Shown: in pieces, positions 1 through 10,158 of the stretch | How positions within the stretch are numbered: position 1 is the first letter of the stretch | How the letters are laid out: each line of letters starts with the position of its first letter | Assembly: GCA_964036155.1 (NCBI GenBank) | Contig: OZ038423.1 | Span: 40,315,249-40,379,248, forward strand | Direction: 5' to 3' | DNA length: 64,000 nucleotides | Source of the DNA: Diploscapter coronatus | Lineage: Eukaryota; Nematoda; Chromadorea; Rhabditida; Rhabditidae | Notes under the pieces: model-generated | Told to the model about the DNA's origin: nothing | Database searches by the model: none | What the model saw: only the letters and a program-made list of their open reading frames with translations | Made by a program: the position numbers and the translations under genes

Positions 1-3000
1 CTGGTGAATTTTACAAATGGTAGTCAGTGAACTCGTGAAAAATATAGAAGGCTATCATTTTTCTCATTCTGTAGAACTGCAATTACTTATAGAAGCAATG
101 TGCTCGTATTGGAAATATATAGGAAACTAGTTTCAAATAAATGTGGTGAACCAACCATCTTTGCGCTTCCTGATCTTCTTCTCCTTCTTTTCTGCGGGCT
201 GATTGGAAGTGGATGGCCCAGGCTCGTCGTCCATCGAAGTCTGTGAAGAGGAGTCGTCAACCAGATTCTCAATTCATCTCATTGTCCTATTGACTTTTTT
301 ATATTGTTCTGCTTCTCACCTGTCGTTGCTGCTTCTTCTTCCTCTCCTTCCTGGCCATGGCTTCAGCGGCGCTTTCCATGTTCCTGTCCACTCTCTTCAC
401 TTGCCTGCCTGACAGAGTCGTCACTACTGGCTCTTCGTTCGCGCTCTAAGTTCAAAATGAATTGACAACTAAAAATTGTCTTTTTCCGAAAGCGTAAGAT
501 TTCTTCATCAAAAGATCATGAATGAAAATTTCCGAAAAGAATTGCATCCTGACGATTGATAAGTTGGAAATAGCAGAATCTCTACCCCATGTCCTCCTCT
601 GCCTGTCCTCGTTCCACCCCCGGCTTCGAAATCAGGATCACTCGAGTCAGAGCCATCGCTGGGTGCATCTTCAGAATTCGATTCATCTTCTGACAGACTG
701 AAAAGTTTCTCTTTACATTTCAAACGAATTTTTGACATGCCTGTAATTCTCGTCATTTTCTGAATCGTAAGCATTGAGATATTCATTGGTCCGCTCCCTG
801 GCCATTTCCTCTGTGATCACTTCCTCCTCTCGTCTTCTCTGTGGCGGTGCACGAGTAGTTTGCATCGCTCGTTTGGCTTTCGCTGAAACTCGTATCATTT
901 AAAAAAAAGCAATTTACGGCCCGTTGTAGTAACAATCTTCTTCGCTCTTGTAATTTCCATCCTTTTCTGAGAAATAATATGAGAAAACACATAGGATGGT
1001 AAACTACAGTGAGTCCAATTTATTAGAAACCTCGATTGAGCTCCCTGTTGGAGAGAGGCACAAACACGTCCTGGACGACAGGCTGCTTGGCCAGTTCCAC
1101 CTCGTAGATTTCATTCTCGTGTTCCCTCAAAGCTGCTGATTCCTGAATCCAATCTATTGAAAACTAAAAATAAACAGGAATGGATACTTCACTCACAAAG
1201 GCAATTCTATAGGAAAAAGATTTTTCCTTGAAATCACCAATAACTCTACTCTTCTACTTGAGAAAAAAATTATTTTTCATGTTTGAGGACAACAAAAATT
1301 ATCTAAAAAAGTTTCCACCTCATTGAACTGTGTCCTGGCAGTTTCGGGCAGAGGGTCGATGATGCTTCTCGACAACCACACACAAATTTCCTCGTATTCG
1401 TTTGGATAGCCCTGCAAACAACAAAAGTCATATAAATTATAAATAATCTACAAATTATACCTCCTTTCCCGGAACTCTTCTTTGGTGTTCATCTGCATAG
1501 GGGGTGAGGTCAGTGTCGACGAGAATGGGAGGGGGCATCAAATGAGGAGCCAGTCCAGTTCGGTCATCCACCACGAATCCATTCGCATCTTGGATCAGTT
1601 CCCTGAAAATTAGAAAAATCTACAAAAAATTTTAGCTCCTTTTCTTATTCAATTTGTCAGCAAGAGAAGGATGACAAGGAATAAAGTTGCTCGAGTCTAG
1701 ATAACAGTGCTTTGAGCTGTCCGGCGTCATTTTTTTCAGAAAAAAAAACTCTTGTAAGTTTCTATCTGTGTATTATTTTAAAAATATTTCTTTACTGAAA
1801 ATTTCTAAAAAATATTCCCGACAATATAAACGGAGAATATTTTCGAAAAATTTGATTTAAATTTGGAAAAACCGATTTTTGAGTCAATTTTTAGAGGGCT
1901 TCGCCGACGAGGCAAAAAGAGAACAAAGCATTGTGGATGAGTTTTCCGAAAACGTAAAAGCAACTAATCATTTCTTACATGTAGTCAGTGTTGAAGAACT
2001 GCTGTTTGGGCGTGGCCTTGGCAATGACGTTGTCCCCGATTCCGAACAGGGAGATCTGTCCACAGGCATCCACTGCAGCGATGCTCATCCCATCGCTCGA
2101 GATCACCAAGTCGAACAGAGCGTAATGGCCCGATTGGTCGACTGTGTTCGCGAACTTCTTCACGATTTCGCCCTTTTCGATATCCCATACCTGCAAACAG
2201 TTTTCATCGAAGAAACCAATGAACAGAAAGATAGAATGAATTGTGCAGAAGAAAAAGCGTATGATAGGGAAGCACTATTTCAAATTTCAATTTTAAGGTT
2301 TCAAAATAGATAAATCAAATTTACAATAAGCAATCCATCGTGTCCACAAGAGATGACGATGTTTGGATAGATCGGGTGCGGATGCAGCACGAAACACTCG
2401 TCCAGGTGACCCGTCAGAACTCGGAGTTGGATAAGTGAACAAGCATCCCAAACTCGCACTGAAGAAAAATTCATTTTTCAAAAAAAAAAATGGAATCTCC
2501 TTACGATTCTTGTCATTTCCAGCAGTCACGATGTGTTTGTTGTCATTTGACCAGCACAGAATCGTCACCTGGAAGTCCCTGACGAAATGAAGAAAGAACT
2601 ATTTTCCTTACCGAATATTTTAGTTTATTGCGACTCCTCTCGTTGTCAGAACTCGGCATGCTCTCCAAGGCTTTTCGCAATTCATCGCTGAAAGACTATC
2701 AACTTTCCAAGAAAAGACAGCATATTTTTACGCGCTGAGAACGAGACTGGATTCAGTCCACTTTTGGCAGGACCACTTCCAGATTTTAGCGACTCCATCA
2801 GGACTCGAGGAGGCGAATTGCAGACCGTTCGAGGACCACACCAAACTGTCCACTTTCTCCTGAAATTTAAGACGACTAAAATTCATAAAATCGTGGATGC
2901 GACGGAATAAACTTTATAATCGGTCTAGAAATGTCTCCCGTTGCTAGTGACAGTGATTTAGGAAAGATGAAGCATTATAACTATTTTAGACGTGCATCAT

Positions 3001-5161
3001 ATGAGTATGTTGTATCTTTAAAGTCAAACTATAACTTACGGAATGGGCCTTGAACTTGGCAAGTCGGACGACTTCATTGGCCTGCACCCTGTAGATGCAA
3101 ATGTTGGCGACAGTGTCTCCTGCAGCCACGAAGGCCCCACTCGGACTGTGGCACAGGGAGATGATGCGCTGCTGATTCGACCCATCTCGCTCGTTGAAAT
3201 GAATCGGGGAGCTAAACGTCTCTTTCAAACTAGTTTCACACAAAAGTAACTGGAATAGATTCGGAAAAGGTAAGGAACTAGACACGAACAAATCGCCAAC
3301 CTATCGCCGTCACAAATTTTAACATAGTAAATGTGATAGAAAGATAAATTTCACAAAGTATCTTGATAGTTCGGTGGTAAACTATACAGGATTTAGCGAA
3401 ACATGCTAATTTTTTAGAAAAATAAAAAAACGACAATTACCTGGAGAATTCGAGAGTCTGACTGTCGTAGGGCAAGAAGCAGACATTGCAGTCATAGCCG
3501 CAAGTGACGAGGTAGCGAACTCGATCGTGGACGAAGGGCAAAAAGGAGATCCGAGTCAGCATCGCTGTGTGCACACGAAATACTTCCAACAGAGCACCGT
3601 TCTTCAGGGACCAGATTCTGAAAATCGACAATAAATAATTAGAGATGGGGATTTTGTGTTTCCCACCTGACAGTTTTGTCGACTCCCCCCGAAGCGAGCA
3701 GTCGATTGCACTGAGACACACTCAAATCTGCAATCTCTCCGGAATGACCTCGGAATGTGTAACGCAGCACGCCCGTCTCGACGTCCCACACTTTCAGCAG
3801 ATTGTCGTCAGCTCCCTGAAATTGATGCGTTGTCATCATTTACTCTATCGGGAATTTGAAAATCATGCGAAATTTGTAGCGAATGGAAAATTTATGCCCA
3901 TGATTTCTCTTGATTTCACATGCTTTCTACGTCTGTTTTCCGTCTCTAGGTTGACGTATCACGAAACTTTCCCTCTCGAATAGACTTATCAGTGTTTTCG
4001 AAATCGTGATATCGTTCACAAACGATGAGCATTGTAAATTCGCGAAGAAAATCCCCACCGAAATGACGAATTGTGAGTTGTTGTCGAAAGCGACGCAGTA
4101 GGCGTGAGCCAGGTGGCCAAGCATTCGAAAATGCCGCTCCAAGTTCTGGAGGAAGTGGGAATGCGGCAGACGGCCGAAGGGGATCGTCCGGCCCAGCTCG
4201 CGACTTGCCAGCAATCTCAAAATGTCAATTCATACCGAAAATGTCAAATAAAGCAGAGGACACACCGAATGTTGTTCTTCTCCTTGATGGAAACTTTTCT
4301 GCGAAGGAGACGAAATGTGGGGTTTTGAGGTAGGATTGATTCTAAAAATAACAGATTTGTTCGCTTCAGAAATAGAACACAGCTAATTGAAAACTAAAAA
4401 GAAAGACTAAATCGGACATAGTCGACTAGAGATTTCGGATTCTCGTAAGTTGGCTGAACTCCTTCCTTGTTCTACCAAACAATGAACTTCAGTTTTTGCT
4501 ACATAAATCAGAAAATTTTGATCTCTAATTGAAAAAAAGATATATACATGAGAAAGAAAACCCACGATGCGTCCGAATAAGTGAGGTGGTTGGATTGGCG
4601 ATGATTGTGCAGGGCAAATTGGGCAGAGGCAGGGGGACTTCCTTGTTGACCAGGTCGAACAGGCGACTGATGACTTGCTTCAGAGGAGGCACATTCGAGA
4701 TATGCAAGCGGGAGAGCTGCAATTTATCGTTTGATATCCATTTCAGAATCAGAAAAAAGCGACTTACAAATTGCTGACATGTCTGGTTGTGCGATTTGCC
4801 AGTCCAATCGATGCGGGGAGGGACGATCTGAGAGAATAGTGAATTAAAAATTCGTAAAATTCTCAAGAAAAAACAACCAATGAATAAAGACTTTTTATAT
4901 AAAAAAAAAACGAATTAAATTCTTAATGCTAAAATGTCCCACCTTTCCCTTATCGATGCCTTGTTCGAGAACATTAGCAGCCTCCGTGTACCCACTGTCC
5001 TGCAGCCACTTGAGAACGAGCACAGCCATGTCAAATTGACTGGGTTGTGTGCTTGTCTCTGCAGCTGCCGTGCTGTTTGTGGGGGAAGAAGACGAGCAGC
5101 TCGGTCGACTGCCCGAAGTGCATGGCTGGGGCTGAGGCTGTGCAGCAAGTGGCTTGTCCAT
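1..5161 (-). CDS. BRWD/PHIP: BRWD/PHIP-family WD40-repeat protein, left end beyond window
   Basis: This is a multi-exon gene read right to left, starting at ATG 5161. Exons that join in frame are 4943-5161, 4768-4827, about 4568-4716, 4266-4298, 4059-4215, 3667-3815, 3441-3617, 3040-3229, 2732-2859, 2612-2687, 2505-2568, 2325-2458, 1979-2190, 1461-1602, 1319-1411 and 1031-1142. The N-terminus has the BRWD-type helical region (VPPRIDWTGKSHNQT). Eight or so WD40 blades follow, for example RMLGHLAHAYCVAFD, GADDNLLKVWDVETG and SCGHDGLLIVWDIEKG. After the propeller comes the family hallmark FFNTDY, then VVDDRTGLAPHLMPPPILVD and RRVPGKE. Family members (PHIP, BRWD1/3) are chromatin readers and CUL4 substrate receptors. 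The downstream chromodomain-like and bromodomain segments are not seen and should lie past the left edge. Exons below about 1030 (acidic and Lys-rich pieces at 918-966, about 730-890, 600-720, 305-430 and 142-270) are tentative in frame. Confidence in the family is high. Confidence 0.9.
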
Positions 5162-6503
5162 TTCTAATCAGCACGGTCTCTCAATCTGGAATTCACTTTT
5201 CTTTTCCAGGCAGTTTTAAGTTCGAAAAAGTTTATATAAAATGTCGGTATGAGAAGAGCTATCAAAATGATAATTCCGATCAGATTAGGTTTGAAACTTT
5301 TACACTGCAACTGCGGTGGCTAAATTTAAAAAAAAAATCTAAAATCTGGACGAGATAATCGTCTTGAGACAAAATACTCTCTAAACTCATGCCAATGTCT
5401 TCAGCAAATTTTTTCAAAGCTTATTTCCAAAATATCGTTTGAAAGTTCTTACTTGATCATGAAGTTCCTTCCAGAAGACTGAACGTCTAAAGTTCCAATG
5501 CTGTCTTCTGCAAATTCTGTGTAATTTAAATTTTCATTTGAAAATTTTTGCAGATATTCAATGCGAGTTCAACGCATTTTAACAAATTCAACTGAAAAAG
5601 TGGATTTTTTAATCTTTATTGAGTGCATCAATCAACTCACGAAACTGCTTGAGTGAGAATAATTTCTAAGACCGAGTTTATCTTCTGCTGTATGTTGGCG
5701 ATAAATAAAATAATCTTAAATTAAAATAAAACACAAATGAATGAAATTGTTAAATCAAAACTTGAGACGAGAAAAAGGGAGGGAAGAGAAGCAAATAATG
5801 ATTAGACAAAGATAGGTGAGAAAAGGAAGGAACACCGGTAAAGAGCAAAACAATAAAGAAGACATTTGGAAGAAAATGAAACGGAAAAGCAAGAAGAATT
5901 GAAATAGAGATGCCGAGTGGCTGAGAAGACATTGACAAGCTTGGAAGTTGAATTCTATCTCAAAAAGGAAGAAGAATAGTATACTCTTTCATTCTTCCAT
6001 AGGGATAAAATATAACATCTCCAAACTCGACGACGTGAACGAAGAACATCGATGTGAAGTTTCACAATCGGGGACAATTTTAGGGATTTGAATGTGGCTT
6101 CTAATCGAGTCAGACTGCTAATCAGGACGATAAAGACGATATGGACCTTGTAAATGGGAAAATGGGGAACGAAAAACAAAGAAACGAAGAAGGAAAGGGA
6201 AGACTATTGAGAAGAAGGTGAATTACTTACTATTCTGGAGAAAGGGAGGAGAGCATTCTTGAGAATCGCTTACTTGAAACAATAAATATATGGAAGGGAG
6301 GATATTTACAAGCCCTATCATGGAAGATTGTAGTTTTCATCAAAATTTTCGATAATATTTCAATCCACAATCTTTCACAAAACTCTCAGAATGCTCATCT
6401 TTTGCTCCAGGACAATTGAGCAATCACCTTTCATCTCGAATTCTTTCCTTTCCTTGTCTCAGCCAACCAGCTCAGTCCTTCCCATCCGCATTCGGTCACT
6501 CAT
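5162..6503. other. Non-coding stretch between BRWD 5' end and UBE2V 3' end
   Basis: About 1.3 kb with no recognisable exon on either strand. It must contain the promoter and 5' UTR of the BRWD gene and the 3' UTR of the UBE2V gene, both minus strand. I see AT-rich sequence and a purine-rich plus strand (5,750-6,250), which is pyrimidine-rich on the transcribed-sense minus strand. No repeat was recognised. Confidence 0.5.
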
Positions 6504-7564
6504 TCAGTTGTAAGTAGCCCCCTCATTGGGCTGTGGCGTCTTGAGATTCTCCTTGGCCATCATCATGTTCTTGCGGATGTCCTCCAGCACGTTCTTGATC
6601 ATGTACGTGCCCGTCCAGCTGCGCAGAGTCGACAGATACTTCTTGTCGATCTGCAAACTGTCAATCGTCAAGGTTAAAAATTTCTGCATTAACTTTGATT
6701 CAACAAATCGCAATTCCAAGTAGAATTTTCGAAATCTCTAATAATGTGTCAGTATGTATTTTACTCTATTAAAGCCTCTCAAAATTACAAAGAATTCATA
6801 AATTCTCATCAAAAGACAAAACTATCCGTACCACTCCGTTGTTGGGATTGATCCCGTTCATGTGGATTTTGGTGGTGAATCGGACGGTGGGCGGCTCCTT
6901 CGGGTAGTTCGGGCCGCACTCCACGTGCAGGTTGTAGATGCGCGACTCGTACGGGGTCTGCAAACATTTGCAAATAATTCCAAAATCATCAAACAAATTG
7001 GTCAAATTGTATTGTTAAATTTGAGGAGTTTCAAAGACATAATGAATGGAAAAATTAACGGACGAAACGTTTCGAAGATGATCGAATAGACTTCTCCAAA
7101 TTCATACATTTTTCAACCCACGCCAAGGGTGTACAAGGATAACGCTAATGCAAAACGCACTTTTCGAGATAATTTTCAAAACGCACACACAAATTTAGGT
7201 GAATATTGCATTGAACGCCAACGCAACTCAAAATTTGATTTTTGTACACCCCTGACCCACGGGTACTTGTTGAAGAAGTCTGATCGAGCAGATATTCAAT
7301 AGCCTTATTGAATTTTTGCTTCGGAAAACGTTCCATTTGAACAGTGTTTACCCTAGGCGGTCCGATGATGGTGCCAGTCCACCTGGTGAGGCTCATGTCG
7401 GAATCGTCCTCGAGTCCCCAGCTGATGTTCCCGTCCCCCTTGCCTTTCTGGCCATCCTCCAGTTCCTCCAGCAGCCGAAAGTTCCTCGGAACGTCCACTG
7501 AAATCTCCGAAATTCAATCAAACCACTCAACTTCCGACTTGAATTTTCAAGTTTTCTCACCCAT
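6504..7564 (-). CDS. UBE2V: Ubiquitin-conjugating enzyme variant (UBE2V/UEV), 140 aa
   Basis: There are four exons: 7561-7564 (only ATGG), 7352-7497, 6832-6957 and 6504-6650. They join in frame to 140 residues, against about 145 in human UBE2V2. Motifs in order are [17 protein letters not shown] (N-terminal helix that contacts UBC13), [50 protein letters not shown] and the C-terminal [16 protein letters not shown]. No cysteine occupies the usual E2 active-site position, which is typical of UEVs. UEV proteins pair with UBC13 to build Lys63-linked ubiquitin chains in DNA-damage tolerance and signalling. The first coding exon is just four bases, so the start depends on one tiny exon. The intron between the second and third exons carries a MITE at 7124-7254. 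The gene is divergent from the quinone oxidoreductase gene. Confidence 0.96.
7124..7254. mobile_element. hAT-like MITE, 131 bp, in UBE2V intron
   Basis: The terminal inverted repeats are CAAGGGTGTACAA at the left and TTGTACACCCCTG at the right. The flanking 8-bp sequences are ACCCACGC (7116-7123) and ACCCACGG (7255-7262), matching at 7 of 8 bases, as expected for a hAT-type target-site duplication. There is no coding capacity. Two relatives lie at 8267-8333 and 15346-15404. Confidence 0.75.
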
Positions 7565-7819
7565 TTTTCTCAACTTGCAGAGTCAATTGGATAGGACCGA
7601 CCTAGGAGAGAGAATGATATCTGAAATGAGGCAGGATCGGTAAAACAAAACGCAAATCCCACGAAAACAACAAAATTCAAGAAAAAATCGTGAAAATAAT
7701 TGCAGCATCGAGGCTGCTAGTCGCTACGCTGTTCCCTTTCGCGACGGGTATAAAGAGCGCATTGCAGCATTGAGCAAGTCGCCTGCGGGAGCTGCTTGGA
7801 CTCTTGAATTTGCGACGAG
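7565..7819. promoter_or_regulatory. Divergent promoter region between UBE2V and quinone oxidoreductase
   Basis: Only 255 bp separate the two start codons, which face away from each other, so the promoters must share this interval unless a 5' UTR intron places one further off. A TATAAAG box on the plus strand at 7749-7755 lies 65 bp before the oxidoreductase ATG, which fits a plus-strand start near 7780. No matching TATA box was seen for the minus direction. Confidence 0.55.
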
Positions 7820-10158
7820 ATGACGATGCGAGCTGCAGTCGTGCGCGCCTTCGGCGCTGCGGACTGCATCGAAATCGCCCTCAACCACCCTAAACCGGCA
7901 CTCACCACAGCTAATTCGGTAGGTCTGTATCAACATCCCGAAAGACTTGGATTAAAGAAAATCCCCAGCAAAATTCGATGTTTAAACTTTGAAAAATCCC
8001 GAAAAAAATCTAAACTATAATTTTTTTAAGTTCAAATTGTTCAGGTTTATCTTAATTCGGAATTTCTCGTTGCCATAATCTGTTCTGCCATTCTTTCTTT
8101 TTCACTTTTTTCCAAAATAGCTGTTCAGGTGCTGGTTCGAGTGATTGCGGCGGGTGTCAATCCTGTGGACACATACATTCGTGCAGGCCAGTATGCAGTT
8201 CTGCCGACTCTGCCCTACACTCCAGGAAAGGACGGATCAGGAATCGTAGAACAGGTAGATCTTTATCAAGGATGTGCGGAATTCGAATTTTGAAAAATTC
8301 GGAATCAAAATCTCAGAATTCCGCACACCCCTGATCTTTACTTTTCAAAGTAATGGTATTTTCTAAAATTTTGGCAATTCAAGTATCCCACAACCTGCAA
8401 AAATAATATGCAAAAACGATAGAAGGCTTCTCCACTATCCTCTCATCTCCTACCTTAGTTCTCAAAATTACCGAGCTGCGGGGATTCCGAATAGCCGAAA
8501 TTTTCAGCTCTTTTGAAAAAGTAGAAGATCGAAATTTATCTTTTATCTTTGAGAGAAGTTCTGATATGTAGACGGAGAGTCAAACTCATTTGCTTCGATC
8601 CTTTCATAGTCTCATTTCTAATTTACTCCTCGTTCAGGTTGGCAGCGACGTGAAGCATGTGAAGGTGGGCGATCGAGTTTGGATGATATTCTTACAGACA
8701 GGCACTTCTGCTGAATTCTGCATCGCTGATAAATGTTTTCCATTGCCTTCCAGTAAGTTTGATTCTACAGTTTTAATGATTTGAACATTCGAATTTCGAT
8801 TTGTCATTCGCGCAAGGAGCCTGCGTCGGAGTCCCCTATGTCACTGCATACCGGGCACTGTTTCTTCTCGGGAAGGCCAAGGTGTTTCTTTCAGATCAGG
8901 TCACAAATTTCTGAAGATTTTTAGAAGGATGATCGCGTTCTTATTCATGGAGCATCAGGTAAAATTCACAAAAATTATTTTTCTTTCGAAATTCTTGTAA
9001 ATATTTTCCTAATCTCTATTAGAGCTTGATCGTATTTTTGACATCACCAAATGTCAAATTTAACGTGTAAACTTTTATCGCCATTGACATGATGCTGTCA
9101 GGTCAAATTTTTACAAGTCAAATTATCTGACGATGGCACGATGCTAAGAATGTGATGACGTCCTTATTAGGAGGAGTTGGTTTGGCTGCCTGTCAACTGG
9201 CCGGTTGGAAAGGCCTCCACGTGACTGCGACTGCAGGAACTGAACAAGGAATGCAGCTCGTGAAGGAGAATGGAGCTAGTGCCGTGTACAATCATAGGGA
9301 ACAGGGATATCTGGACAAATTGAAGAAGGACTTCAAAGAAGGTGGAAAATTTTGAAGCAAAAATGAAAACGAAATTTGAAATTTCAACAAATTCTAATTC
9401 AAACCTACATCAAATTCGCCAAAACACAATCCGAGTCGAAAACTCTCAATGTCCTACTTGAGAAATTTTGTCGTTTCAAAGATAGGAGTTTCAGGCTTTG
9501 ATCTGATCGTGGAAATGGCAGCGCACATCAATTTGAACAGTGACACAGAGATGCTCGCAAGGGGAGGTAGAATTGCTGTGGTTGGAAACAGGGCAGAGAC
9601 GAACATCAACGCTAGAAATTTAATGCGAGTCGAAGGAAGCATTTTCGGTATGTCTCTTTTTTAATTTTTTAAAATTGCGAGAAGTTCAAGTCAAAATTTT
9701 TTTCTTTATTTTTATCATTAATTTTCAAAACATTTGAGTGTTTTACGTACTTGTTCAATCTCTGTTTCAAAAAATGTTCTAGCATTATCCTTCTAAAAAT
9801 CGCTTTGTTCTGCTCCATTTCGTAATTTAGAACTTTCTTTTCGTAGATTACTCATGAATCTCTGTTCCAATTCTTTTCCGAACATCTCGAAATTGATTTT
9901 CCAACACCTCAAATTTTCCAACCAACTCTTAACAAAATACTTTGTGACTGCTAATTTCTAGGGGTGGCGGCAGCCTACACTACTGACTCAGAATTCGAAT
10001 TAATTTCGTCTGAGCTATCAGCCCTATTCGATTCCACTTCATTTCGCCCCATTGTCCACAAAACCTATCCTCTCGAAGAACTGGCTGCAGCTCACACAAA
10101 CATTATGACATCGTCGGCAGCCATGGGAAACCATGTTATAATCATTTCTGACGAGTAG
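7820..10158 (+). CDS. Zeta-crystallin-type NADPH:quinone oxidoreductase, 319 aa
   Basis: Eight exons join in frame: 7820-7918, 8129-8254, 8638-8752, about 8817-8881, 8925-8958, 9171-9341, 9495-9647 and 9962-10158. They give 319 residues, close to the 329 of human CRYZ. The medium-chain dehydrogenase fold is clear. It has the GroES-like N-terminus ([31 protein letters not shown]), the linker [12 protein letters not shown], and the dinucleotide-binding signature [16 protein letters not shown] followed by a Rossmann half. It ends [14 protein letters not shown]. No zinc ligands are visible, as in the zeta-crystallin branch. The family reduces quinones with NADPH in the cytosol and can bind AU-rich RNA. 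An ATG two codons downstream (7826) is an alternative start. A MITE sits in the second intron. The fourth exon's acceptor is a weak AAG, so that boundary is least certain. Confidence 0.94.
8267..8333. mobile_element. hAT-like MITE, 67 bp, in oxidoreductase intron
   Basis: An almost complete hairpin. The left arm is CAAGGATGTGCGGAATT and the right arm is AATTCCGCACACCCCTG. The flanks ATCTTTAT (8259-8266) and ATCTTTAC (8334-8341) match at 7 of 8 bases; shifted by one base they match 8 of 8 as GATCTTTA. The outer CACCCCTG end is shared with the elements at 7124 and 15346. Confidence 0.75.

Noticed and set aside
1879..2313. A 144-codon plus-strand frame
   Set aside because: It is the antisense shadow of the WD40 exon at 1979-2190, which has clear homology on the minus strand.
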